64,000 nucleotides of DNA, from contig NC_087068.1 in assembly GCF_963678635.1 (NCBI RefSeq), positions 19,579,789 through 19,643,788 of the forward strand. Reading direction: 5' to 3'. The position numbers and the translations under genes are program-made. This document shows, piece after piece, positions 1 through 11,203 of the stretch (the first letter of the stretch is position 1; every line of letters starts with the position of its first letter). The notes under the pieces are model-generated. The model saw only the letters and a list, made by a program, of their open reading frames with translations. It made no database searches and was not told the origin of the DNA. The DNA is from Symsagittifera roscoffensis (Eukaryota > Xenacoelomorpha > Acoela > Convolutidae).

Positions 1-2590
1 AAAGAGATAGAGGTCTCGACAAGTCTGGTAACGGAAGAAGACTTCAAACCTCAGAAGACAGGCTCGAAAAAGGGTTCGACGAATGGACAAACATGGGAAG
101 TGGATGTTGGCAGAGAATGGATCTAGATCGAACATCATGCTATTGGCAAACAAGTGTCCAACGACCTTCTTGAGAAGAATGCGACAAGGAATACGGCTCG
201 ACCTTGGTGGGTGGCCCTAGAGACGATGAAGGAATTGGAGAACTATCTGAAGAAGCTTGATCAGGGGGGTCCCCATTAGCGTCGCAATTGGGCTACTCAA
301 CAAAAAGCCGAAGTCAACAAGTTAGAATTGGGAAGTCAGCTAAAGCGGACTTGGTAAAGCTTGTTGCGGGATTACTTTGAGGAGGCGATGAAAACACCTT
401 CATCCGTATTGCCTCTGATGGCAAATTCCTTCGTCAGAACCGCGTGACAGCTGATGTTCGCGTGGAGCCTAGTGGGAATAGAATTGGAGGTATTGTCTTC
501 ACGTGACAAATTGAAATAGGGCAATAAAAGCCTAGAAGTCTATCAGATGCTGGTACAACACATCGCGAGAGATAGCTCCGGTTTGAGTCTGGCGAGAAGA
601 AAAGATGCCACTTGTTTCTTGAGGTGGATAATGTCCGTAATGACTAATAGCACCGTCCAAGCGTGTCATCAGAAGGCCATGGGGAGCAAAACCATAGAGA
701 GAAGAGTCTCCACCGTCATACTGAACGTGTACCAGAGTACGGGGATCAAAAAGGAGGATGACTCGAGGCAATCCCTAGAGAATCATGGGAAACTTGATGA
801 GATACGAAAATTCCATAACAAGAAATTTGAAGAGGGGCATGATGTGCATCGCAACTTAGCCTTGGCTGAGGGTTACTCGAGACCCAATAAAAAGGGAGAG
901 TATCAATACGTGTCTGGAGTGATGGGAATAGCGTACAATCCTTTCTTGAATTCAGAGGCCGCGAGCGCTCACAGGAATCACGAGGTGACGGAGCTCTTGA
1001 AATTTTGGACGGAGAATATAATCGTAATCGATTCAATGGAGAGGGAGAAACCGAGCCTAGGCAACACCCAAGGTGATAAGCGTGCCGCGCTCGAGCAAAA
1101 GAGTGGAATTGAGGATGGGGAATGGAAATGGCATGATGACTACGAATTTGGGAACGGTTTGGAAATTGCTGAGACCTTCCTGGTGTCCACATCCCCATGC
1201 GAGCTTGATTGAAGAAGTCACGGAACGAGTGAGGCTAACACCAACAAAAGATGAGGATCTGGGAACGTTGGACGTGATACACAAATTGATCCTACCACAG
1301 AGTAAAGAGTTGGGCGAAGCAACGAGTAAGCTGAGATCAGTAAAGAAGTTGGAACATGGTAGCTGTCTTGACTTGACGTGCGGAGGCGGAGGGCACACCT
1401 GTGATGGACGATCATGTGTCAGAGTACAATCTTTCCAGACAGAAGACCTAGTCGCTTGGTTTGATGATACAACAGAAAGAGAGAAGAGCGAGGTGCAGAT
1501 AATGGCTGAGTGCTATACGAACACTACAATGAATATAGCAACGGCGCTGGGGTTCTTCTCTAGAATGTGTAGTCTGCAATAACTGGAGATGCTGGAGTCT
1601 GATCACCATTTGATGACGGCGTTGAGCGTGGAGTCGTGGCCGGGGGCGTTGCAAACCACCCAGAAACATATCAGAGGGTGGAAGATTGGTCTAGAGCCGG
1701 AGATGAGATTTCCCGTGAGCGAAGCTTATGTCCTGCCTGTAAATGCAAAGTCCTTGGTGGGATCAGTAATGGCCAACGTATGTGGGGGCCATTATCCATT
1801 GCACATGGCAATGGTGGAGGTATCCAGCCAAAGGATACTAGTGGATAAGGCCTTCTCGGTACCCAAGTGCGTACGACTAGCTCGAATGTCACATCATTCA
1901 CATAGGCTCTTGAGGAAGATCCTGGGAACGGTGCCAAGTACACAAAGAGATGACTTGAGTGAGATCTGGTGAGAAGAACTCTTGAGCTTGGGGGACGAAA
2001 ACACGAGTGATTTTGAGCAACAGAATGCCACCGGGAAGCCGATGAATAGTGTCCCAGCGCCGGAGGAAAATGATATGACGCACGAGAAAATGATGGAACT
2101 AGAGCCTCTGCTGGAAGCCTCGGGAGAATGCAATCTCCGAAGCGACGTTAACATCTTGGTTGTACATAGCGACGAAAGATCACATGAGGAAATACCAAAA
2201 GGAATATAAACAGTTCCTGGCGGAGATAGGTCCGGAAGCCTTCAATAGACCTCTGCTGACCCATAGAAATACGATCACAAAAGGTTGGAAAAGAGTCGGT
2301 AGGGTGTCTAGAGATAATACCAAAGCAAGACAATCGATACTGGAGGAGGACTTGGCGAAGAACGTGAGCTTGAGCCTGCACAATTCCTTTGCTTGAACAT
2401 GGAATTGAAAATGAAAGGTTTACCGAATCAGGCAATGAGGTTGCAGGAGCAGAAGGAGTGGATGCGATCCTTCGAACAATTGAGAGCATGAGAAGAAATC
2501 GTGATCAGCTCTGACGATGAGGAAGCGCAGATCACGGTGTCAAATTCATTGCGTCCTAGCACTTCGAAGGCTAGGAATACGAAGTGAGCA
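1..2590 (+). pseudogene. Decayed C-terminal part of retroelement ORF2 (element C)
   Basis: This stretch is a broken copy of the 3' end of the second coding block of element A (compare 32450-35085). Matching blocks include a YFEE..M..TP segment near 370-410, a YVSG..GIAYNPFL block near 904-950, KPSWCP-like and FSVPKCVRLARM-like blocks (the latter near 1843-1890), and a THRN block near 2260. Spacing of a Cys/His cluster C-x4-C-x4-H-x-C-x4-C at about 1372-1425 is identical to element A. The reading frame changes near 1080 and 2165 and has stops near 1580 and 1972, and the segment between about 2150 and 2165 has lost sequence present in A. It belongs to the same element as the 3' UTR and LTR that follow. 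Function of the protein is unknown; only its family membership is supported. Confidence 0.8.
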
Positions 2591-3008
2591 GGGAGCTCAA
2601 GGTGGGTTTCTTGAGTCTTGAGAGGAAAAAGAAGGGGCTCGAGTGTGAACGAGGTCACGGAAACTTTTTTTTAACGAAACAGTGTTTTGTTATTAATATG
2701 TTAGAGTTATTATATAAATCAAAATGTTGCATGACAATTTCCTGATTGGATAGGAAAAAGAAATTTTAATCATAAGCTTCAAAAGCGGATAGATAAGGTG
2801 CAGGTATATGAAAATTTTGATTGCTTGTTCAGCGATAGTGTGACAAATTTATATGGTTGTGAGTTTTGGGGTGTAGATAAACTTAAGTCTGCTGCAAACT
2901 TCTGTAAATGATCACTGGCACTGTATCTTGAGCAAAACTCGGCATTCTGGGGACTCACTGGCAGGCGGCAACACGCGATGAGGACATCGATCTTGATTCC
3001 GGGGAGTA
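2591..3008 (+). other. 3' untranslated region and polypurine tract of element C
   Basis: Non-coding DNA similar to 45152-45581 of element B, including the blocks around 2720-2760 and 2880-2990. It ends in TCCGGGGAGTA, a purine-rich tract directly before the LTR, the expected place of a polypurine tract that primes plus-strand synthesis. Confidence 0.75.
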
Positions 3009-3901
3009 TGTGCCAGTCGGTCATATTTGGAAGTTTGACCTTGAGGAATACGAACTACGTAATTTTGGGAGGAAATTTAATTTTTCAAAAATTCGAATTG
3101 AGCCTGTCATGCTCAACATTTTCGCGAAAACTGAAAATCTCAGAAGTACAATATCAGAATAACCGATTTACAATCGCGGGAAAGTACTTTAAAAAAGCAG
3201 CGGGAAATTGCTATTCGCAATTTCCAGATATAAATCAAACGCGAGTAGAGCTGTCCTATCCTGAAATAGGAGAAGAAGCGATTACAAAAGAAGAACATAT
3301 TTATTCGAAGTGAACCAGAGTGAACCCTCAGTGGAAAGTTGGACAGCTGGGATATCCCAATGGTCCAGTTCCAAAACTTAATTATCGAGTCAAAACTTAT
3401 TTCCCTTACTGGAATTCATCAATAGCAAACTTCTCAAGTTTTTATACTTGATGCTAAAGTTACTGATTAAATTATTTATCCCAATTCTCGAGTGTGCCGA
3501 TATGTGAATACTCAATTTAGTTTTCTTCAGTGTGTTTTATGATTGTTATGTTAAGGTAAGGAGAGTTTTAGGTTGATCCATCTGAAATGAATCAAAGTTC
3601 CACTGTCTAATAAAAAGTAACTGTACGGATTGTTCCGACCCTGTTTTTAACGGGGTTCGTGTATTTTATGGTATTTTGAGACCTAAGTATGGGGGCGTTC
3701 TTTTTTTCTAGAGTGGGGGGTATTTTGGTAGTGGCCTTTAAGCTAAAACAGGTTTTTAGTCTGATGTCGCAGTGAACCGAATTGGCTCCGACCGTTCGAG
3801 GTAGAAAAACACAAGAGATAGTGTCCCTGACTCTTGAGCCAATGGTTATAGGGCCTATCTTTCTTTAACCTCATATGTGACCGAAGTAGGCGACTGTTAC
3901 A
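3009..3901 (+). repeat. 3' LTR of element C
   Basis: Begins TGTGCCAGTCG and ends CGACTGTTACA, giving the TG...CA ends of an LTR. It is a diverged homologue of the two LTRs of element B (6942-7846, 45582-46487). It keeps the hairpin and the AATAAA signal near 3608, though one hairpin base is changed. Its right end is joined straight to the interior of another LTR in the opposite orientation. Confidence 0.85.
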
Positions 3902-4416
3902 CATAACAATCATAAAACACGCTCAAGAAAACTAAATTGAGTACTCACATATCGGCACACTTGAGAATTGGAGTAACATAATTAACTAGCGAATCTAGCA
4001 TGAATATAATTGAATATAACTTGAGAAGTTTGCTATTAATGAATTCCAATCCAAGGAAATGAGTTTTCACTTGAGAATATAGTTTTTGATCGGAACCATT
4101 GGGAGACTTCGGTTGTCTCTCTTTCCAACGAAGGTTCACTCTGGTCCAACTGAATTTCGATGTTCTTTTACTTTCGATTATTTTCTGTCTCCTGTCACGA
4201 ATAAGACAGCTCTACCCTCGTTCGATTAAGTGTCGGAAATTGCGAACAGCAATTTTCCGCTGCTAAATTTGACCACTTTCCCGCGTTTGTAATTCGGTCG
4301 TTCTGATCTTAATTTTCTAATCTTTTCAGTTGTCGCGAGAAACTTGAGCATGACATGTCCAATTCGAGTTTTTGAAAAATTCCATTTGACCCCAAAATCA
4401 TGTTATTCGCATTGCT
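3902..4416 (-). repeat. Inverted partial LTR C' (left piece)
   Basis: Reverse-complement match to LTR bases from roughly position 540 down to roughly 40 (compare 3050-3548). The missing first 35 bases of the same LTR lie at 47199-47233, on the far side of the LINE insertion. The LTR is therefore an older target: element C appears to have inserted in it and later the LINE did. The remaining 3' part of this LTR should lie left of the window. Confidence 0.8.
4406..4416. repeat. Target-site duplication of the LINE (left copy)
   Basis: TTCGCATTGCT occurs here and again at 47188-47198. LTR C' sequence continues on the outer side of each copy, which identifies the LINE boundaries. Confidence 0.8.
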
Positions 4417-6941
4417 ATCAAGGAAGGAAGCTATCACGAGATTGGATATACTGGACCAGGCCACGCAAATGAAGGGTGCACCGCTTGGACTACAATTTAG
4501 TTAACAATGAAAATACCAAAAGTGAATCTTGCCCGGCTGTATCCCAGAGACCCAGATTCACTGGTTTTCCATCGACCATCACATTTGCAGAGTAATTGTC
4601 AAACACCGTAGGAGTCCAAATGTTGTTGCACTGAGCCATCATCATCTTGGGAAATCATATTCATTCACATATGAAACTAGTTACGTCCATATATGGCTGA
4701 AGAAGCTAGATGTGGCAAAGATAGATGCCGGTACGGAAGTTATGTACGCAGTAGAGGCGTTCAGTGTGACTGGTGCAAAATCTGGTATCATTTTAAGTGT
4801 GATGGTACGTCGGAGGTCCTTGTTCTCGGCATTCCAGAATACGTGTGCTGTAAATGCAGGTCGGCTCAAAATGGCGATTCGGGGCTTACACAGCTTTTCC
4901 AGAATCTCAATGTCAATGAGCCACACGAGAACGCCAAACTGGCTTGTTTGATTGAAGTGGCAAAGACTGGTCCTCGAACCCTGAAACGGATTCCCAAAGG
5001 TTCCAGAAACCAGCTCGCTGAACTCCTATCCACCAAGTTGAGACCGTTGTGCGATGACCCCAGCTCTGTTGATAGATGGTGCGAGCTCCATCGCATTGCT
5101 TTTTCCTGTCTGCAACAGCCGAAGCGTACAGACAAAAAACATAGGAAATCGTTGGCCTCAGAGATCAACAAGCGCATTTCCTCCTTCGATTCAAACGTTT
5201 CTGAGGCTCAAAACCGCCCCACCAAAGGCAGTAAAACGCCGAGTGATGTCGAACTTAGAGCTCGAGCGGTCAGCACAAAAATCAACGATGGCAATATTAA
5301 AGCTGCTGTCCGAATTGCGGCTTCTAATGACTCTTTAGCGCCTGTCAACGCAGACACCCTCAAGAAACTTCAAGGGAGACACCCCGAGTCGCGTGAAAAC
5401 ATCCAGCCCCCAGATATTATAGAGCAGCATTTTGTTGTTGATGCGCAAGCAGTTTCTAAATGAATTCTTTCGTTCCCGAGTGGATCTGTTGGAGGACCAG
5501 ATAAATTGACCCCTCAAAATTTGAAAGATCTCATATCCCCGTGTACCGGAGAAGCTGGCAAGAAACTCCTAGTTAGCCTGACCCTCTTTGTGAACACATT
5601 AGCGGCGGGTAAGATGCCAGCTGAGTTCCGGCCATATTTCTTTTCAGCCAACCTGTTTGCGCTTGGCAAGAAAGATGACGGAGTGCGTCCAATTGCGGTC
5701 GGCAATACCCTTCGGAGACTTGCGTCCAAATGTGCAGGACATTCTCAGAAGTTTCTCCGGAAGACGAACTATGGGCATCTTCAACTTGGATATGGTTGTA
5801 ACAAAGGCGCCGAGGCTGCTGCACTCGCTGTCCGAAACCTCATGACTATGGACCTACCCGACGACTTTATCATGGTGAAAGTTGACTTCCGCAACGCTTT
5901 CAATTCTATTTCTAGAAAGTGTTTGCTTGAAAGTATTAGAACAAAATCGCCTGACATATATAACTACACGGTGCTGTCGTATGCGACGTCCAGTTACCTT
6001 TTCTTTGGTGAAGACATCATTATGTCAGAAATTGGAGTGCAGCAGGGAGACCCCGAAGGTCCTCCCCTCTTTTCTGATTTGATCATGGAAAATATTAGTT
6101 CTCTTTGTTCCGTTTTGAATATTTGGTATCTCGACGATGGCAATATTGGCGATAAAGCAGCATAGCTCTTTCGGATCTGAAGAAAATTATCAGTGCTGCT
6201 GCTGAAGTTGGCCTGGAGCTCCATCCGTCAAAGTGTGAAATTATATTTCTTGGTAGACCAACTGAGGACCTGAAAGAGTCTATAATCGCAGACTTCAACC
6301 AGGTGTGCCTCGGGATACAGGAAACGAAGCCGGAAAACCTCGTGATCCTTGGTGCTCCTGTTGGCGAAACTGCCAGGAAAGATTTACTGACTGCCAAGAG
6401 GTCAGAACTCGAAGAAATGTGCAACTTTCTCATAAATGTCGAAGCTCATCATGCTTTATATCTCCTCCGCAACTGCTTGAGCTTGCCAAAGCTTCTTTAT
6501 TTTCTGCGCACTTCTGGCTGTTTTAAAGAAAGCAAACTTCTGCAGGAGTATGACACTTTAGTTGTTGGTGCTTTGTCACATTGCGTCAACGTTGGACTCT
6601 GACCCAACAGTCGGTTACAGTCGTTGCTTTCCAGCTCCATGGGTGGTCTTGGTTTGTCTTCTGCTCTCCACCTCGCGCTTCCTGCCTTCTTGGCTTCTGC
6701 GGCTGGTTGCAGTTCTTTAATCATGGCCATTTTTGGACCCCTGGGCGCTAGCTTGAGCGACATAGATTTTTCATCTGCTTTCAACCTGTGGTCTCCTCTC
6801 TCCGAAACGACATCGATTCCTCCCTCACCCGAGCTCCAGAAATCTTGGACTACACCGGTCTACAAGGTTCTGTCGTCGCAACTCTTCGGCGCACTTGACA
6901 GCAATGGACAGAAGAGATTGTTATGTTACCAAGGCAAAACT
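4417..6941 (+). mobile_element. Non-LTR retrotransposon, 5' part
   Basis: Left portion of a LINE inserted in LTR C' and later split by element B; the right portion is 46488-47187. Bases 4417-4692 are non-coding and probably its 5' UTR. The two portions add up to about 3.2 kb. No poly(A) tail is seen at the 3' end, and an internal deletion in the C-terminal coding part suggests a defective copy. Confidence 0.8.
4693..6941 (+). pseudogene. LINE polyprotein: PHD-like finger and reverse transcriptase (broken)
   Basis: The first segment (4693-5463) starts with a Cys/His cluster containing CDWCKIWYHFKC and CCKC, resembling a PHD finger. After a TGA at 5461 the same frame continues with a typical LINE RT: a PSGSVGGPD-like entry, VRPIAVGNTLRR, VKVDFRNAFNS, GVQQGDPEGP and the catalytic box as YLDDG near 6127. 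The frame shifts near 6160 and continues to element B with a TGA at 6600. This is an enzyme of target-primed reverse transcription. The C-terminal cysteine-rich part is at 46488-47105. The clade was not assigned; the C-terminal CxC...H...C pattern recalls R2-like groups, which is inference. At least two nonsense codons and one frameshift make it inactive. Confidence 0.8.
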
Positions 6942-7846
6942 TGTGCCAGTCGGTCATATTTGGAAGTTTGACCTTGAGAAAACAAGAACGCTTAATTTTG
7001 GAGTGAAATTTGATTTTTCAAAAATTCGAATGGAGCCTGTCATGCACGATTTTCTCGCGATAACTGAAAACCGAAAAAGAGAAATCAGAACGATCGAGTT
7101 ACAATAGCGGGAAAAGTTGCCAGATAAAGCAGTAGGAAATTGCCATTCGCAATTTCCGTCACAATAAAACTACAGTAGAGCTGTCCTATCTGAAACAGAA
7201 GGAAGCGTTTTCCCGAGAACTGGACCATTATTGCTCGACTGGATTATTATTCAAACTGGACTAGAGTGAACCTTCGATGGAAAAGTGGACAGCTTGAGTG
7301 TCCCAATGGTTCACGAGAAACTATATTCTAGAGTTAAAACTTGTCCTTGTTATTGAAACTGATAAACATTAAACTCATTTAGTTACATTATTTAATTCTC
7401 GAGTTGTTTACTAACTAAATTACTCCCAGTTCTTGAGCGTGCAACGATGTGAGTAACCAATTTAAATTTCTAGAGTGTGTTTTATGATTGTTATGTTGAG
7501 GTAAGGCGAGTTTTAGGTTGATCCATCTGAAATGGATCAAAGTTCCACTGTCTAATAAAAAGTAACTTAACGGATTGTTCTGACCCGGTTTTTAACGGCG
7601 TTCATGTATTTTGGGTATCTAGAGACCTAAGTATGGGAACGTTCTTATTTCTGGAGTGGGGGGATATTTTGGTAGTAGCCTTTAAGCTGTAACGGGTCGT
7701 AGTCTCATGTCACAAGCGAACCGAATTGGATCCGACTGATTTGAGGTAGAAAAACACAAGAGATAGTGTCCCTGACTCTTGAGCCAATGGTTATAGGGCC
7801 TATTTTTCTTAAGCCTCATGTGTGACTACAGTAGACGAATGTTACA
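6942..7846 (+). repeat. 5' LTR of element B
   Basis: Starts TGTGCCAGTCG and ends CGAATGTTACA. By eye it differs from the 3' LTR at roughly 16-18 positions, about 2 percent. It interrupts the LINE codon series at 6941. Confidence 0.9.
7518..7559 (+). promoter_or_regulatory. Hairpin followed by poly(A) signal in the LTR
   Basis: TTGATCCAT (7518-7526) and ATGGATCAA (7532-7540) form a perfect 9-bp stem with a 5-base loop. AATAAA follows at 7554-7559. The same arrangement is in the 3' LTR (about 46158-46200) and, with one stem mismatch, in LTR C. LTR A has a shorter related hairpin, TCCATC-TTC-GATGGA. A role in 3' end formation is inference. Confidence 0.5.
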
Positions 7847-7857
7847 TAGTGTTTTTA

Positions 7858-7872
7858 TGGCGCTCCTGGGTG
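7858..7872 (+). promoter_or_regulatory. Primer-binding site of element B
   Basis: TGGCGCTCCTGGGTG lies 11 bases after the LTR. It begins with TGG, the complement of a tRNA CCA tail. The same 15 bases follow the LTR of element A (13265-13279) and occur on the minus strand at 37216-37230. The tRNA was not identified; the implied discriminator base is G. Confidence 0.75.
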
Positions 7873-7883
7873 GGCTTATACAA

Positions 7884-10371
7884 CTCAAGTAATCTGCGTA
7901 CACGTCAATGTGCATTATTGTCTGGTCGCTCGGTTCGCTCAAGTTTCTGGTTACCTCGTGGCCGACCACTGTGATTATCGACATTATTCTAGCCCCGATT
8001 TTCGATATGCCGAATGGCTTTCCCATCACCATTTTTACAGTGTTGCAATTCCCGGTCTTTGTCGAGCCCGGTACAGCCTCTGGTGTTGGCTTTGATCCAG
8101 TTAATGCTTCGTTGAAATTCTGTCTTTCGATCTCCTGCTTTAGTCGTTGCTCTATTTCTTTCGCAGCCAGATCCTGTTTCACTTTGGTAATTGCTTCCGT
8201 CGCCGCTTTCTCATAACTTATCTCTAGAGAGTTCCCGGCTGCGGATTCTATCGCACCATTAACATGTGTTACAGCTTTCACTGTTTTCGTCGGCAATTCC
8301 CTGCTTGGTGCTCCTAATTTCCTAGATTCAAACTCGTTTTGTCTATTCCGCTGATTCTGCACCGCCGCTAATGCCATCTTATGTTTGGGGTGACTCTGGT
8401 CCTTGACCGCTTCCCAGAACAAGGGACAATCCATTCTGAAGTGCCCTTCTTGGTTACAGAAGAAGCATCTCGCGCCTATCTTGATGATTAAGCCACTATA
8501 GTACTCGTGTTCCTCCATCTGGCTCATGTCCTCCTCATCCGGTGCGTATCCTAGACTCTTCATGCCTTGTTTGTATGTTGTGCAGTCAGCCACGTGGTGA
8601 TCCGCCGACCCGCAGTTCGCGCATGATCTGCGCTTGTCCTTGTCATCTCTAGGCTTGTACCATGACGACCTCTGAGGTTGGCTTCCCCCTTGCGTGTTCC
8701 TTTTTTCTGAATATGAGTATTTCTTGGGCTTCATCAGCATGTATTCCCTTGATTTCTGTCTCATTTCTTCTGGGGTCGGTGCGCTGTCTTTCGACAATGT
8801 GTAGTATGTTGCTAACATTGTTCTTAAGTCATCACTTTTTACCCCATCAATGAACTTCGAGGCAATGCTAAAGTTTCTTCTGCTTGTCGACTCCTCTGGG
8901 TCACTCCTTCTTCTCAAGCTCTCAAGGTCATCTAGGAACCGATCAATTGACTCATCGTCCCTTTGCCTTCTCTTTTCAAATCGCATCATCGCTTGGTGAC
9001 CCTTCATGCCTGACCCGAATCGATTCAGCAATATTTCGAAGATTTTGTCCGCGGTATCGCGTTCTTCTTCTTTCTTTGCAACCACGCATTTTAATGCCGT
9101 GCCTTCCAAGTTGCTGAGTATGGCTGTGCATGCTTGTCTTTCATCATTTAAGTTATCTTGCTCTAGGTGTAATCTCATCACTTCCACGCAAGTGTCAATA
9201 AATCCATTGGAGTCGTCTTTGAATTCTTTTGGCTTCTTGAAAGTTTTTCTTGATTTTCCGTCTCTCCTATCGCTCGAGTCAGTGTTCCTCGTGGCGAAGG
9301 CCTCTAGAGTCCTGTTCATCATCTCCCAAGTGCTTGCCCACGTCATGGTATCCGGACCTGCGTTGCTGTTAGCTGTTGAGTCCCCCGGACCACTCATTGT
9401 GTTTGATGTTCCATTTTTCATGATTGTTTTAGCAGCCGTTGGTGCTATGCTTACCGCATCCCGGTTTAAAGGCAACGGTGTCGATTGCCGTTTGTTCCTT
9501 TGTGGTTCCACAAAGTCAACTCTGGTGCCTTGCGTGCGATCCGCTGCCGGTCTTTCTTGTGAGGTAGAATTTCTCAAGATTGCATCCAATTTCGCCTGTA
9601 TTGAACACGAATTTTCGGCCTGATTCCTGTTCATTGTGTCCATTCTCTTTTCCAGGCTACCTAATTGGCTGTTGACATCATCATATCGGTTTTTCAACTG
9701 TTGCATATCTTTTTTGATGTTCTTATCTCGTTCTTCATTGGTGGCATCCACCTTGTCCGACATCTGCTGGAGTCTCTCAGGTTAAAATAACTATCCAGAT
9801 ACTCGTGTTTGTTGTATTTCAACTCTTTCCTTATCAAGTCTCTATCTTCCTCACTGTACTTTAGTTTTTTGTCGATCTGATTTAGTTTTGTCATCAGGTC
9901 GCCAAGCTCAAGAGTAGCTGTTTCATGATCAGCAGTTGTCTTGTTTTCGGCTGTCGCTCCTGTTCTGGCTTGTTCTTCCTTTAGGTCGGCTTCTGTCGCC
10001 TTCGTGCTCACTGTCCCAAATGTTCGTGCTCTTTCAGTTTTTGATTCTTCGGCCGTGTTGTCTCTCGATTTCATTCCGACCATCATCGCCAACTTTTCTG
10101 TAAAAGATGTCTTCTTTACTTGAGAGTCGTCTTTCACAGTTTCTCGGGTATTGCCTGTTGTGTCTTCCAACGCGTCTACCGGCGAAAACTCCACGGTTTT
10201 TGGATTTTGATATTCCATATGGGGCATCGGTGTGGATTCCGTTGTCTTCTTCTCCACTTCATCTACGCTCTGGTCTGGTGTCTCTAGATCGATCTCAATT
10301 GTGGGCTCCACCTGTTTGTCTTTAGCACCTTCTTTCGTCTTGTTCTCAGTACCACTCCTCGTGCTGACCAT
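7884..10371 (-). pseudogene. Gag of element B, inverted relative to its LTR
   Basis: Read on the minus strand from ATG at 10371, an N-terminal Lys/Glu/Thr-rich region leads, through one frameshift near 9765, into a coiled-coil stretch and a capsid-like region containing FKKPKEFKDDSNGFIDT. Two CCHC zinc knuckles follow: CANCGSADHHVADC near 8590-8630 and CFFCNQEGHFRMDC near 8430-8470. It aligns throughout with residues 1 to about 1050 of the element A Gag-Pol. Homology stops at the DVYADYL segment at about 7884, where it is joined to leader sequence beside the PBS. The next part of the same protein begins at 38803 on the plus strand. Structural Gag proteins package the element RNA; this copy cannot be made from its own 5' LTR in this orientation. 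Confidence 0.85.
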
Positions 10372-10723
10372 ACTAACTGAAAAGTTATCTTATGTCTTCT
10401 TTGGGCCCATTGATGTCGTTCCGCGCAGCGACGAGTTATATTTCGTGTTTGATCCAGTTGACCTTTTTTCGAGCACCGGTACCCTACTCCGTCTCATTAT
10501 TTCTATTTACAATCGCTCTTTTTTACAATATTATTATATACACAATTCTATTCTAAGAATAAAATCTTTTGTGGAAAAATTTTTAAAAGGAAATATACAA
10601 CGTGATAAACTTTTCGAGAAACTTTCTTTATTTGTGGTTACAACCGTACCGAGTTCCGACTAGTCTTGTTCTGTTTTAATTCTGTCTTAAAACACTTATT
10701 GTGATTTTACTCCAATTTTTATA
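10372..10723 (-). other. Leader of element B just upstream of gag
   Basis: AT-rich DNA without a supported ORF, lying between the gag start and the minisatellite. It is part of the 5' leader when read on the minus strand. Confidence 0.6.
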
Positions 10724-11203
10724 CCGTCCCAAGACTTCCAGTTACTGTCCCTACTCTTCTTTGTGCCGTCCCAAGGCTTTCTTTCTACTGTCCCAAGACT
10801 GTTCGGTACTGTCCCAGTACTTTTTGTCAGTGTCCCAAGACTCCTTTCCCAAGCCTAGTGTCCCAAGACTACTGTCCCAAGACTACTGTCCCAGGGCTAC
10901 TGTCCCAAGACTAGTGTCCCAAGGCTAGTGTCCCAAGACTACTGTCCCAAGACTAGTGTCCCAAGGCTACTATCCCAGGACTAGTGTCCCAGGGCCACTG
11001 TCCCAAGACTACTGTCCCAAGGCTAGTGTCCCAAGGCTACTATCCCAAGACTAGTGTCCCAAGGCTAGTGTCCCAAGACCACTGTCCCAAGACCACTATC
11101 CCATGACCACTGTCCCAAGACCACTGTCCCAAGACTAGCGTCCCAAGACCACTGTCCCAAGACCACTATCCCAAGACCCATTTTGGCACTGTCCCAAGAC
11201 TAT
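10724..11203. repeat. Minisatellite of a 14-base unit, about 30 copies
   Basis: Unit close to CTGTCCCAAGACTA on the plus strand (TAGTCTTGGGACAG in the sense of gag). Units vary at CTG/GTG, AAGAC/AAGGC and ACTA/ACCA. Copies are sparse at 10724-10850 and continuous after that. It sits in the leader upstream of gag, the same place where element A carries its own unrelated motif array. Confidence 0.9.

Noticed and set aside
3011..4416. A hairpin-forming MITE or foldback transposon
   Set aside because: The two arms are LTRs of one family in opposite orientation, and the right arm continues at 47199, so nested insertion explains it.
10724..11203. CRISPR-like array
   Set aside because: Units are contiguous, vary in sequence and have no spacers; the setting is an animal retroelement.
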